Counted from the stretch's first letter, positions 42,407 through 52,317 are shown. The stretch: DNA of 64,000 nucleotides from Mesorhizobium atlanticum (GCF_003289965.1 NZ_QMBQ01000008.1:234354-298353), one strand, 5' to 3'. The notes: generated by a model not told the origin, from the sequence alone. Translations and numbers: made by a program.

Positions 42407-42823
42407 ATGGAGGAGCCGGTGACACGCAATCTTACCGGGAAATGCTTCTGCGGCGCCGTTCACTATGAAGTGGCGGACGAATTCGCCTATGCCGCGAACT
42501 GCCACTGCTCCAATTGCCGGCGCACGACGGGTTCCGCGTTCAAGCCCTTCGCCGGCATCGAGCGCGGCAAGTTCCGTCTCACCGCGGGCGATGACAGGCT
42601 GCTGATTTTCGGCGATAAGAGCGGCCATGACGCGCATTGCGGCCGATGCGGCTCGCTGCTCTATTCGCTGGTCCGCGACGGTGCCTATGTCCACGTCGCG
42701 ATGGGAACCTTGGTCGATGATCCGAGCATACGGCCGACCGCGCACATCTTTGTCGGCTCCAAGGCGAAATGGTTCACAATCGCCGACGACTTGCCGCAGT
42801 ATGATGGGCATGTTCCCGGCTGA
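42407..42823 (+). CDS. GFA-type (glutathione-dependent formaldehyde-activating-like) zinc protein
   Basis: A 138-residue protein with the GFA fold. Zinc-binding cysteines are seen in GKCFCGAVHY (two Cys), NCHCSNCRRTTG (three Cys) and HCGRCGSLLY (two Cys). Most of these proteins are not involved in formaldehyde metabolism, and their true function is unknown. The start may be ATG 42407, or GTG 42419, which has GGAGG at better spacing and gives the common MTRNLTG start. It lies 14 bases after prfB. A second GFA gene is found 1 kb downstream. Confidence 0.85.
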   Translation: MEEPVTRNLTGKCFCGAVHYEVADEFAYAANCHCSNCRRTTGSAFKPFAGIERGKFRLTAGDDRLLIFGDKSGHDAHCGRCGSLLYSLVRDGAYVHVAMGTLVDDPSIRPTAHIFVGSKAKWFTIADDLPQYDGHVPG

Positions 42824-43116
42824 ACGTCCGGAACCAGCTTGAGCCGTTTCCCGTTGTCGGGCACCGGCACCGTGCGGCTAACCGGTCGTTAGCCAGGCCG
42901 GCGCACGGTTCGGGATGGCAGAGGCTGGTGCAAAACGCCGCATCGCCGTTGCAAGCGGTTGCTTGCGTCAGTCGAGGAATCAGCCCAGTTTTCGTGCTGG
43001 GCTTAAAAGCATTTATGGCCGGCTGCGGCATATCTGCGACCGACGATCCGGCCACTGGGAAGACACGTTCCGGGAACGGGCAAGCGAAAACGCTTGATGC
43101 TCGAAAGGAACGCTCG
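42824..43116. other. 293-base gap before the CC-motif exported protein
   Basis: No protein gene supported. It has a hairpin GCCCAG / CTGGGC at about 42982-43000 and a short palindrome CGTTCC-GGGAACG near 43067. The ORF of the next gene is open back into this region, but the codons there do not resemble coding sequence. Confidence 0.5.
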
Positions 43117-43494
43117 ATGTCTGCTGCCACATCAAGATCGGCCCAAGCCGTTCGACCGGCTGGCCGACTTTTGTTCTCCCTCTTCGCTGTTGGGGCCATC
43201 TCGGTGCTGGCGCCGCCGGCCATCGCGCACGACGCCCAACCGACGGCCGCCATGCCGCAAGGCTGGAAATACCCCTTTGCCTGCTGTGCCAACTTCGATT
43301 GCAAGGAAGTGCCGCAGTCATCGATCAGCGAGCGGCCCGAAGGCTATGTCATAAAAGGCACGGGCGAGGTGGTGGCCTATAGCGACAAGCGGATCAAGAA
43401 TTCGCCCGACGGCGAGTATCACTGGTGCGCGCATCAGGCCGGGCTCGACGCCGGCAAGACCATCTGCCTGTTCGTGCCGCCGCCCTCTTACTAG
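43117..43494 (+). CDS. Exported conserved hypothetical protein with CC...C motif
   Basis: A 125-residue protein with a signal peptide cleaved near AIAHDAQ (residue 38). The mature part is conserved in rhizobia and carries four cysteines, in KYPFACCANFDCKEVP, plus two more in YHWCAHQAG and TICLFVPPP, suggesting disulfides or metal binding. I cannot name a function. ATG 43117 has AAAGGAA upstream and starts the signal peptide; the open frame continues 63 codons further without similarity to coding sequence. A copy of the dispersed palindrome begins immediately after the stop codon. Confidence 0.78.
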   Translation: MSAATSRSAQAVRPAGRLLFSLFAVGAISVLAPPAIAHDAQPTAAMPQGWKYPFACCANFDCKEVPQSSISERPEGYVIKGTGEVVAYSDKRIKNSPDGEYHWCAHQAGLDAGKTICLFVPPPSY

Positions 43495-43495
43495 C

Positions 43496-43561
43496 GCAAT
43501 CCAGGAAAAGTGTGAGCGGTTAGGCTTGGCCTCTTCGCCATAGTATTCCGTCCGGAATTGC
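43496..43561. repeat. Dispersed palindromic element, copy 3, interrupted
   Basis: Arms GCAATCCAGGAAAAGTG and TTCCGTCCGGAATTGC of the same family, but with about 22 extra bases around TAGGCTTGGCCTCTTCGCC in the middle, so it looks like a copy with an insertion. Confidence 0.75.
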
Positions 43562-43699
43562 GTGGAAACAAAGATATAGAGTGGTTCGCCGTTTCCGTGA
43601 AACGGTGAAACTCTCTAGCCTTCGAGCGCGCCGGCATCCCTGCCGAAGCTGCTGACGGACAGTTGTCAGGACTGCTTCTTTATGTTGCCTTGCCACCGA

Positions 43700-43743
43700 G
43701 CAGTTCCAGGAAAAGTGCGTAGCGCTTTTCCGTTCGGAATTGC
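43700..43743. repeat. Dispersed palindromic element, copy 4
   Basis: Nearly complete copy GCAGTTCCAGGAAAAG...CTTTTCCGTTCGGAATTGC, 40 bases before the second GFA gene. Copies 3 and 4 are only 140 bases apart. Confidence 0.8.
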
Positions 43744-43782
43744 CTGCAATATGGGCGCGGCGGACAACGGAGAGGTGAGTTC

Positions 43783-44150
43783 ATGACCATCAAAGGCAGC
43801 TGCCACTGCAAGGCGACAACCTTCGAGGTTGCCGAGGCGCCGCAGACGGTGACGCAATGCACATGCTCGTTCTGCTCGAAGCGAGGGTCGCTATGGGCCT
43901 ACTATGTCCCGTCGCAATTCAAGCTCACGAGCCCACCGGAAAACGTCTCCTTCTATCGCTGGGCTCGAAGACCGTGAAGCATGGTTTCTGCGCCATTTGC
44001 GGTTGTGGCACCTTCACCGAGACGCCTGACTGGTCGACCGGGAAGCCGGATTTCGACAATCCGAAGATCAGTGTCAATTCGCGCCTGTTCGACGATTTCG
44101 ACCTGGACAAGGTCGAGGTGGTGGTCATCGACGGCAAGAATCTGTGGTAG
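43783..44150 (+). pseudogene. Second GFA-type gene, disrupted by a one-base frameshift
   Basis: The first 60 codons read MTIKGSCHCKATTFEVAEAP...CTCSFCSKRG...NVSFYRW and then stop at ARRP. The other frame continues exactly where it should, as GSKTVKHGFCAICGCGTFTETPDWSTG... to DKVEVVVIDGKNLW. The switch lies at the run GGG at 43961-43963; one extra G would restore a normal 122-residue GFA protein with its CxC, CxxC and CxxCGC zinc cysteines. This could be a real inactivating deletion or a sequencing error in the G-run. Confidence 0.8.
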
Positions 44151-44286
44151 AGGCGAAGCGGGGACGGCATGCTAGTTTTACGGCTGCATCCCCGTTCCGT
44201 TTTTCGCCGCATTTCATGCTACAAGGCTGCGGAAGGGCTGATTTGGCGTGGCCGCAAGGGCCGCGAATTGGAGAGGGACCAATCTC

Positions 44287-44937
44287 ATGAAGAAGACCGT
44301 GCTCGTCGTCGTGGCGACGGCTGTGCTGGTGAGCGCTTGCACCACCACCGATCCGTATACCGGCGACCAGAAGATTTCCAACACGGCGGCCGGTGCCGGC
44401 CTTGGCGCGCTTGCAGGCGCCAGCCTTGGCCTGCTCGCCGGCGGCAATGACCGCCGCAACGCCCTGATCGGCGCCGGCATCGGCGCGCTGGCCGGCGGCG
44501 CGATCGGCGCGACCATGGACCAGAACGAGGCCGAGCTTCGCCGCCAGTTGCAGGGCACCGGCGTCAGCGTCACCCGCAGCGGCGACCAGATCATCCTCAA
44601 CATGCCGTCCGACATCACCTTCAACGTCGACCAGGACGCGGTGAAGCCGGGCTTCTATCCGGTGCTGAACTCCGTCGCGCTGGTGTTGAAGAAGTTCCGC
44701 CAGACGACGGTGGACGTGTTCGGCCACACCGACTCGACCGGCAGCGACCAGCACAATTTCGACCTGTCGCAGCGTCGCGCGCTCGCCGTCGCCAACTACC
44801 TGGCCGGCCAGGGCGTCGATCAGCGCCGCTTCGCCGTCACTGGCTTCGGCAAGACGCGCCCGATCGCATCCAATGCGACGGCCCAGGGGCGCGAACAGAA
44901 CCGGCGTGTCGAAATCCAGCTGTCGCCGCTCACCTGA
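44287..44937 (+). CDS. OmpA-family lipoprotein with glycine-zipper segment (YiaD-like)
   Basis: A 216-residue lipoprotein. The lipobox is VSAC (Cys18), so it is anchored to a membrane leaflet. Residues 35-85 are a glycine-zipper region (AGAGLGALAGASLGLLAGG, IGAGIGALAGGAIGATM), then the peptidoglycan-binding OmpA domain runs from about 105 (FGHTDSTGSDQHNFDLSQRRALAVANYL, GFGKTRPIASN, NRRVEI). It probably ties the outer membrane to the wall. ATG 44287 is 13 codons into a longer open frame and starts the signal peptide. An intrinsic terminator follows. Confidence 0.92.
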   Translation: MKKTVLVVVATAVLVSACTTTDPYTGDQKISNTAAGAGLGALAGASLGLLAGGNDRRNALIGAGIGALAGGAIGATMDQNEAELRRQLQGTGVSVTRSGDQIILNMPSDITFNVDQDAVKPGFYPVLNSVALVLKKFRQTTVDVFGHTDSTGSDQHNFDLSQRRALAVANYLAGQGVDQRRFAVTGFGKTRPIASNATAQGREQNRRVEIQLSPLT

Positions 44938-44972
44938 AAAACCCGCGACCAACCGCGCAGCGCCATCAAAGC

Positions 44973-45000
44973 AAAACGGTCCCGTACGGGGCCGTTTTTT
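44973..45000 (+). terminator. Intrinsic terminator after the OmpA-like gene
   Basis: Stem AAAACGGTCCC / GGGGCCGTTTT around a GTAC loop, running into TTTTTTG. Located 36 bases past the stop. Confidence 0.9.
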
Positions 45001-45194
45001 GTTGGCGCGCGTCCAAAGATAGGTCAAAGGTCTTAGGACATTAGCTTTTCCTAATTGATACTTTTCAAATCCAGGGAAAGGACTACCATTCAGCCGTTCC
45101 AGAGGGGATGGGGCGGTCAAAACAAACCGGTCGCGCAATCGCATCTACCGCCCCGGTCTTGCACGGCCAGATCAAGGGAATCTGGGAGGAATGC

Positions 45195-45803
45195 ATGACA
45201 AGAACAACTCGCCTCGGGCGCTGCGGCGCCCTCGTTTTGACTGGCCTTTTGAGCGCATGGCTCGGAGCCGCCACGGCTCGGGCCGAGGATGCCAATAAGG
45301 CCGATATCGAAGCCCTGAAGAAATCCCTGGCCAAGTATGAAGATTACACGGCCGCCATCCGCGACCTCTATCTGTCGACCGAAGGCTGCGTCTACTACAA
45401 GGGAGAAAAGATAGACGGCGCGATGTACTATCCGAAGGGCGCCATGGGCGTCCATTTCGTCAACGTCCCGAGCATCGGCAAGCCGCTCGATCCGATGAAG
45501 CCCAACGTCCTGATCTACGAGCCGACCGGGAAAGGCTTGAAACTGGTGGGCGTGGAATGGCTGGTGCCGTTGACACCGGACGTGAAGGAGGTTCCGAAGC
45601 TGTTTGGCCAGAAATTCATGGGGCCGATGGAAGGACACTATCCGCTCATCCCGAGGGAGTTCGTCCATTACGATCTGCATGCCTGGCTGTTCAGGGACAA
45701 TCCGCACGGCATGTTCACCCCGACGAACCCGAACGTGAAATGCACCAAGGCCGAGTTCCCGATGCTGGAGAAACCGACCAAGATGATGCCCGGACCGATG
45801 TAG
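45195..45803 (+). CDS. Exported conserved hypothetical protein
   Basis: A 202-residue protein with a signal peptide (cleavage near ARAED, residue 30). The mature sequence includes TEGCVYYKGEKIDGAMYYPKGAMGVHFVN, VLIYEPTGKGLKLVGVEWLVP and YDLHAWLFRDNPHGMFTPTNPNVKC. The YDLHAWLFRDNPHGMF and Asn-rich pattern recurs in uncharacterised exported proteins of rhizobia and bradyrhizobia, as far as I recall. No known catalytic motif. ATG 45195 has GGGAGGAATGC upstream; the open frame from 45108 would add 29 residues before the leader. It converges on the helicase gene. Confidence 0.78.
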   Translation: MTRTTRLGRCGALVLTGLLSAWLGAATARAEDANKADIEALKKSLAKYEDYTAAIRDLYLSTEGCVYYKGEKIDGAMYYPKGAMGVHFVNVPSIGKPLDPMKPNVLIYEPTGKGLKLVGVEWLVPLTPDVKEVPKLFGQKFMGPMEGHYPLIPREFVHYDLHAWLFRDNPHGMFTPTNPNVKCTKAEFPMLEKPTKMMPGPM

Positions 45804-45826
45804 GGCAGGGCGAGCAAAGCAGTAAA

Positions 45827-45855
45827 AAGAAACGGCCCGAACCGGGCCGTTTCTT
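45827..45855. terminator. Bidirectional intrinsic terminator
   Basis: A 13-bp stem AAGAAACGGCCCG / CGGGCCGTTTCTT with a 3-base loop between two convergent genes. The A-rich and T-rich flanks suit both directions. Confidence 0.85.
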
Positions 45856-45877
45856 GTCTGCTTCTACAGGTGGAGGC

Positions 45878-47416
<1,539 letters not shown>

Positions 47417-47608
47417 GTGGTGGCTGTCTTTGGCTGGTTCGGGGAAAATCGCAACACACGTTGCGGCAGGCGCCGCGCGCCTGCAAGATCGCGGTTGCAG
47501 TTAGGCGCAAGTCCGCGATTTGTCAACAGAAACAGCCGGAAATCCCGGTGATTGTGACGACGTAACCTTAATCGCGATGCTTAATTGAAGCAATCTCGCT
47601 CAGCCGGC

Positions 47609-48382
47609 TCAGTAGCGGAACTGCTCGGCAAGGATGCGTTCGTTCCAGGAATGATTCGGATCGAACAGCAAAGTTGCCGTCGCCGTCGGCGATTCCCGCA
47701 CGGTGACGGAGGCCACCGCCTTGACCTCGGTATGGTCCGCGGCGGCATTCACCGGGCGCTTTTCGGCTTCCAGTATGTCGAAACGCACGGTCGCCTTGTT
47801 GGACAGCAGCGCCCCGCGCCAGCGGCGCGGTCGGAAAGGGCTGACCGGCGTCAATGCCAGGAGCGGTGCATCGAGCGGCAGGATCGGCCCGTGCGCCGAC
47901 AGATTATAGGCCGTGGAGCCGGCGGGGGTGGCGATCATGACGCCGTCGCAATTCAGCTCCTCCAGCCGCACCTGGCCATCGATGGTGATGCGGATCTTCG
48001 CCGTCTGGTAGGACTGGCGCCACAGCGCCACTTCGTTGATGGCCAGCGCTGAAATGGAATCGCCGTCATGCGTCACGGCGGCCATTTCCAGCGGACGGAT
48101 CGTCTCGGCGACCGCGGCGGCGATGCGTTCCTCGAGACCGCCGGCGCGATATTCGTTCATCAGGAAGCCGATGGTGCCACGGTTCATGCCGTACACCTTC
48201 TTGCCGGTGCTCATCGTGTCGCGCAGCGTCTGCAGCAGGAAGCCATCGCCACCCAAAGCGACAATGATGTCGGCCTCGGCAACGGATATCTGCCCATACC
48301 GCGACGAAAGGCTCTGCAACGCTGCCCGGGCGTCGTCGGTGTCGGAAGAGACGAAGGCGAAACGGCTGGCGGCTTTGCTCAT
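47609..48382 (-). CDS. nadK: NAD kinase
   Basis: A 257-residue kinase that makes NADP from NAD. The family's GGDG motif lies in IIVALGGDGFLLQTL (near residue 45), with GFLMNEY, NEVALWRQS and the C-terminal nucleotide loop VMIATPAGSTAYNLSAHGPILP. The sequence ends with the usual variable SWNERILAEQF tail. ATG 48382 starts the conserved region; the longer open frame to 48529 does not. Single-gene unit. Confidence 0.95.
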   Translation of the reverse strand: MSKAASRFAFVSSDTDDARAALQSLSSRYGQISVAEADIIVALGGDGFLLQTLRDTMSTGKKVYGMNRGTIGFLMNEYRAGGLEERIAAAVAETIRPLEMAAVTHDGDSISALAINEVALWRQSYQTAKIRITIDGQVRLEELNCDGVMIATPAGSTAYNLSAHGPILPLDAPLLALTPVSPFRPRRWRGALLSNKATVRFDILEAEKRPVNAAADHTEVKAVASVTVRESPTATATLLFDPNHSWNERILAEQFRY

Positions 48383-48588
48383 GGCTCCCGGAGGGCGACC
48401 GTCTGCGGGGCCGCGCCGGCGACGGCGTAGCATGCGTCGCCCATATCTGTGAAGGGCGCAGCACTGGCCGGCGGTCACACCCGGCAATCGCGCTTCGTGA
48501 CAGAAGCGACATGAATGTGATGGCCACAATGGTTAAGAGGAACCTTAAACACTCGTAAAGCCGGATCGATCATGTTAGCCGACAGTGG

Positions 48589-48792
48589 ATGGGTTGGCGG
48601 GGGCTGGCCAGTCGAGAGACCTGTCTATTGCCGGTAACGCGTCTGATCATAGTCTTCCTGATGATGGGAAGTTTCGCGCTGATGTTCGCCGAACTCGTGC
48701 GTCAGTCGGAAGAGATGAGCCAGCGGCCGCAGCCGACAGTTTCCCGTTGCGGGGACGCCACGGGGACTCCCTGTCCGGTGAGGGCGCTGTAG
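48589..48792 (+). CDS. Possible small membrane protein
   Basis: A 67-residue frame with one membrane segment (RLIIVFLMMGSFALMFAELV, residues about 19-38) and a polar tail. The start codon and ribosome site are weak, and I recognise no family. It fills the 480-base gap between nadK and glf and is divergent from nadK. It could be an ordinary rhizobial small membrane protein or a chance frame. Confidence 0.4.
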   Translation: MGWRGLASRETCLLPVTRLIIVFLMMGSFALMFAELVRQSEEMSQRPQPTVSRCGDATGTPCPVRAL

Positions 48793-48859
48793 TTCGCTCG
48801 GGATGACATTTCCGGTGCCGTCGTTACGGCGGTCTCCGTGATGCGTGCAGCCGATGTCG

Positions 48860-50044
48860 CTAGGCGGGTCGGCTCCTTGCCGAAACAGTGTCTAACCGTC
48901 CTTCGAAATAGGGCACGAAAACCGTCTCGAATGCCTTGAGGGCCGCTCCGATCGCCTGGTGCATGTCGAGATAGCGGTATGTTCCGAGTCGACCGCCGAA
49001 ATGGGTGTTGTCTGCGCCCTGACGCGCGCGCGTCTGGTACCGGTCGTAGATCTTCTGGTCGGCGCGCGTATCGATGGGATAGTAAGGTTCATCGCCGCGA
49101 CGCGCGAAACGCGAGAACTCGCGGCCGATCAGCGTCTTCTCGCGACTGAGATCGCGTTCGGGATTGAAATGCCTGAACTCGACGATCCGCGTATAGGGCA
49201 CGGCTTCGTCGGCGTAATTCATGATCGCCGTGCCTTGATGGTCAGGCGTATTCATATGTTCGAACTCGATGTCGATGGTTCGCCAGCCTAGATCTCCTTC
49301 GGCGTAGTCGAAGTATCGGTCGATGGCGCCGGTGTAGGCGATGGGCATATTTTTGGGTATCGACCCTTTGATGTCGAAGAAGTCGACGCCGAGCCTGGTC
49401 TCGATCAGCGGATGCGCGAGCATCTTCTCGAAGATTGCCGTATAGCCCTCGAGCGGCTGCCCCTGGAACCGGTCGTTGAAATAGCCGTCCTCGAACGTGT
49501 AACGCACCGGCAGGCGCGCGATGATTTGCGGCGGAAGCTCGCGCGGGTCGGTCTGCCATTGCTTGGCGGTGTAGCCTCTGATGAACGCTTCGTAGAGCGG
49601 GCGTCCAATAAGCGAGATGGCCTTCTCCTCCAGATTGGCCGGCGGCCGGTCGCCGAGTTCAGACGCTTGCTCCGCAATCATTGCGCGCGCCTGATCTGGG
49701 CTGAATCGTCTGCCGAAGAACTGGCAGATAGTCGCCAGGTTGATCGGCAAGGAATAGACCTGATCGCGATATGATGAAAACGCGCGGTGCCGGTAGGAGG
49801 TGAAACGAGTGAAGGCACGCAGATAGTCCCAGACATCCTTGTTGGAGGTGTGGAAGAGGTGAGGTCCATAGCGATGGATTTCGACGCCGGTTGCGGCGTC
49901 GGTCTCGGTGTAGGCGTTGCCGCCTATGTGGGCGCGTCGGTCGATCACCAGCACACGACGCCCCAGCTTGGTCGCAACACGTTCGGCAAGTGTCGCGCCG
50001 TAGAAGCCGGCCCCTACGATGATAAGATCGACGCCGTTCAACAT
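48860..50044 (-). CDS. glf: UDP-galactopyranose mutase
   Basis: A 394-residue flavoenzyme converting UDP-galactopyranose to UDP-galactofuranose, the donor of galactofuranose for surface polysaccharides. The FAD-binding Rossmann motif is VGAGFYGATLAERVA (residues 10-24), followed by HIGGNAYTE, HRYGPHLFHTSNKDVWDYL, FIRGYTAKQW and, near the end, FGGRLGTYRYLDMHQAI. Its start overlaps the end of the DUF707 gene by 7 bases, so the pair is an operon for sugar-polymer work. The region around it is less GC-rich than the flanks. Confidence 0.95.
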   Translation of the reverse strand: MLNGVDLIIVGAGFYGATLAERVATKLGRRVLVIDRRAHIGGNAYTETDAATGVEIHRYGPHLFHTSNKDVWDYLRAFTRFTSYRHRAFSSYRDQVYSLPINLATICQFFGRRFSPDQARAMIAEQASELGDRPPANLEEKAISLIGRPLYEAFIRGYTAKQWQTDPRELPPQIIARLPVRYTFEDGYFNDRFQGQPLEGYTAIFEKMLAHPLIETRLGVDFFDIKGSIPKNMPIAYTGAIDRYFDYAEGDLGWRTIDIEFEHMNTPDHQGTAIMNYADEAVPYTRIVEFRHFNPERDLSREKTLIGREFSRFARRGDEPYYPIDTRADQKIYDRYQTRARQGADNTHFGGRLGTYRYLDMHQAIGAALKAFETVFVPYFEGRLDTVSARSRPA

Positions 50045-50979
50045 GTCTTCGCCCGGTCGGCGGCATGAACAGGAGGCGGCGCGATCGCGATGGTCGAAAG
50101 TTCAATTGCCTTGAAGTGTTGTCGCCGGACATGCCGCCACAGCATTTTCTTCAATCGATGCGCCTGTTTGAATGTCTTCAGCCGGCAGGCATAATCCAGC
50201 ATCATGCGCAGGCCGATGGCGGTCTTTGACCGCCAAAGACGACCCTTTCTGTCCACGGCCTCATAGGAGATCGGGTAAAACTCATCCAGGCCAAACCTGG
50301 TCTCCAACTGCGCGTATTCCGCCTCGGGCGTGAGGCCTTTTTCCAACATCACTTTGGCAAGCGCGGTTCCGACAGGGCGCGTGTGACGAACCGACAAATT
50401 ATCGAACACGGCGGACTTGCGTCGGTTGTCCGCTCCCAGACGCGTCCAAAGTGCATCGAGCCCGAAGCCGCTCATTGAACGTTCGAAGAGCGGCAGCATC
50501 TTGAGCAGTATGCCGGCCCGGATGCAGGGAGCCATGATCTCGATCTTATCCACGAAACGGAATTCGAAACTGTCGCAGCGTAAGAACGGCAAATGCGAAA
50601 AGTAGCTGTCGAGTGTCAGGGAGGGCTGGCCGACATCGAGGTCGAGTCGGCGCATATTTGCAAATATGGCCTCGATGGTTTTTCGATCGGCATCGAGATC
50701 ATCATCCGGAAGCCAGAAATACTGATAGCGCTGAAGCAGTTCAGGCCGCTGACGAAACAGAGCAAAAAGACCGTCCCACTTGCCACCTCTCTGATCCACG
50801 CGTCTTTCGTAAGGAAGGCGGAAGGCCGATGGATCGGACCCATAGTAACTTACGATCAGGTCGAATCCGCATCCGGGCTGGTCCGCGCCCCAGCCACGGT
50901 GCAACGAGCTGTCGCCGGCCCTGACGATCACAAGATTGCCGTGGTCGGCCGGTACCGGAGAATTGACGGCGAGATTCAT
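50038..50979 (-). CDS. DUF707-family protein (putative glycosyltransferase)
   Basis: A 313-residue protein matching DUF707 (PF05212). Its core YQYFWLPDDDLDAD (near residues 85-98) contains the D-D-D cluster expected of a metal-binding glycosyltransferase fold, and an IEIMAPCIRAGILLKMLPLFERSMSGFGLDALW block follows. The C-terminal 60 residues are basic (MLWRHVRRQHFKAI). The product is cytoplasmic or peripheral. It overlaps glf by 7 bases, so a galactofuranose-transferring or related role is a reasonable inference, not shown. Confidence 0.82.
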   Translation of the reverse strand: MNLAVNSPVPADHGNLVIVRAGDSSLHRGWGADQPGCGFDLIVSYYGSDPSAFRLPYERRVDQRGGKWDGLFALFRQRPELLQRYQYFWLPDDDLDADRKTIEAIFANMRRLDLDVGQPSLTLDSYFSHLPFLRCDSFEFRFVDKIEIMAPCIRAGILLKMLPLFERSMSGFGLDALWTRLGADNRRKSAVFDNLSVRHTRPVGTALAKVMLEKGLTPEAEYAQLETRFGLDEFYPISYEAVDRKGRLWRSKTAIGLRMMLDYACRLKTFKQAHRLKKMLWRHVRRQHFKAIELSTIAIAPPPVHAADRAKTC

Positions 50980-51215
50980 GCGTAGTTTGGCTGCTTTTCT
51001 GTCTTGCTGCTTTGTTGATTTGTCGCATTACATCAAACTCGCTCGCTTCAAAAGGTTTTGTGCGCCAAGACAAGAAATGCGTTCCTTGGCATAAGAAGCA
51101 TATTATATATTGCTAATATATACAGAAACTGGTGTCAGTAAGATGTCCAAGCGAGCAGGATCGTGCATGTTCCGGGACAAACGTTGGGATTGCCGATCAG
51201 GCGAGCTGGAACCGT
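50980..51215. other. AT-rich intergenic region
   Basis: Contains an AT-rich stretch near 51100-51120 (TATTATATATTGCTAATATATA) unlike its surroundings. It probably holds the promoter of the DUF707-glf pair and ends at the decayed MBL-fold gene. No gene seen. Confidence 0.5.
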
Positions 51216-51218
51216 CGG

Positions 51219-51545
51219 CTATTTCTGCAGGTGACAGCCAGACTTGCGCTTGCCCTCGATATATTCGGCGATGAGTTGTCGGCAGCGCACCCTGCCGAAG
51301 CTCGGAAGATGGCCGCCGTGAACGACCGAGACATCGAGCTCACGCATGGCGAGCGGCGTGCGGACATAGTCGTCGATGTCGGAGTGGTAGACGTCGTCGA
51401 TCAGCGGCTCGGGATCGGGAAGTCGAGCGCTGAGTTCTCCTCCGCAAAGCCGGTCGTCACCCATTCGCCGCCGCCGACAAGGACGTTCACCTTGCCGGTG
51501 GCCAGAGCGGTCTCCTTGTGGCAGCGATCCGTGGTGAGAATGAGG
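51219..51545 (-). pseudogene. MBL-fold metallo-hydrolase remnant with frameshift
   Basis: The C-terminal end of a metallo-beta-lactamase-fold hydrolase is recognisable: DPEPLIDDVYHSDIDDYVRTPLAMRELDVSVVHGGHLPSFGRVRCRQLIAEYIEGK, ending at TAG 51219. The part before it, in another frame, reads LILTTDRCHKETALATGKVNVLVGGGEWVTTGFAEENSALDFPIPSR, so a frameshift near 51410-51425 separates the two, and a stop lies just upstream of LLILTT. The zinc-binding N-terminal half is missing. It is a gene in decay. Confidence 0.6.
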
Positions 51546-51633
51546 AGCAGCTAACGGACGGTCAAAGACCTACCAGTCGAGAAACCGGCTGGTAATGAAA
51601 CCCGCGATCAAAGCGACCCATTTGGGGCGCCAC

Positions 51634-51921
51634 CTAATTTACTTCGCAAGGATGCTGAAGTCGAAATTGCAACAGATCGGCGACGACCTTCTCGTTTTCA
51701 TCGTCGGCAAGCGGCGCCGAACGCAAGATTTCTAGAAGTTGCGGACTGCACTCGAAGATTATATCTCTCGCGATCAAGTCTGCACGGCCACAAACATGCT
51801 CGAATTTAGGGATGGTGGCCGCAAGACAAGCGTCATAGGCTTCTCTCAACGTTTCGGCTTGTGCGGATCCGAATGACACCGCCTCGACAGCCAACAGACA
51901 GAGCGCAGCCCTGGTTACCAT
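51634..51921 (-). CDS. Small exported hypothetical protein
   Basis: A 95-residue protein with a signal peptide (MVTRAALCLLAVEAVSFGSAQA, cleavage near residue 22). The mature part has three cysteines, CLAATIPKFEHVCGRAD and IFECSPQLLEIL, and a leucine-rich helix; I do not recognise a family. ATG 51921 is chosen because it opens the leader; a longer frame to 52011 adds 30 non-leader residues. It lies between the MBL remnant and a small membrane gene in the same direction. Confidence 0.6.
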   Translation of the reverse strand: MVTRAALCLLAVEAVSFGSAQAETLREAYDACLAATIPKFEHVCGRADLIARDIIFECSPQLLEILRSAPLADDENEKVVADLLQFRLQHPCEVN

Positions 51922-52158
51922 CCTCGGCAGCTTTGCGCGCAAATCGCATCCCCGCAAGAGGCGTTGCGCTTGACGACTCTCAACCATAGGGAAAATGGCC
52001 AGCGCGCCCAACTGTTTGTTGGGGATAGATGCCGCGGTAAGGCGCCGGGCTCACGGTTGCCACGCAACAACTCCGGCATCGCCCAGCTACATCCGGAATA
52101 GTGCGATCGCGGAAGCCTGCTGGCTGTGCGCCCCCAAGCCTCTCGTTGGCGACGGGTC

Positions 52159-52317
52159 CTAACCGGCGATTGCCAACCCAATGCCGATCCCGAGGCCAAT
52201 GGCAATGCCCAGGAAGAGCTTGCCGGCGAAGTCTAGGGCAAAGACGCGGGTCTTCCCCCAAACGTCTATACGCGGCCGTCTAACGGCCGCCGTAAGGTCA
52301 TCGAACATCGCTTCCAT
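52159..52317 (-). CDS. Glycine-rich small membrane protein (52 residues)
   Basis: The frame reads MEAMFDDLTAAVRRPRIDVW, then GKTRVFALDFAGK and LFLGIAIGLGIGIGLAIAG, with stop TAG at 52159. The first half is amphipathic and charged; the last 20 residues are a glycine-zipper membrane segment. The composition is too protein-like to be chance, with no rare codons. Promoter and ribosome site are not obvious. I do not recognise a family. Confidence 0.55.
   Translation of the reverse strand: MEAMFDDLTAAVRRPRIDVWGKTRVFALDFAGKLFLGIAIGLGIGIGLAIAG

Noticed and set aside
51132..51554. Plus-strand frame of 140 codons
   Set aside because: The opposite strand encodes recognisable MBL-fold hydrolase sequence, so this frame is its shadow.
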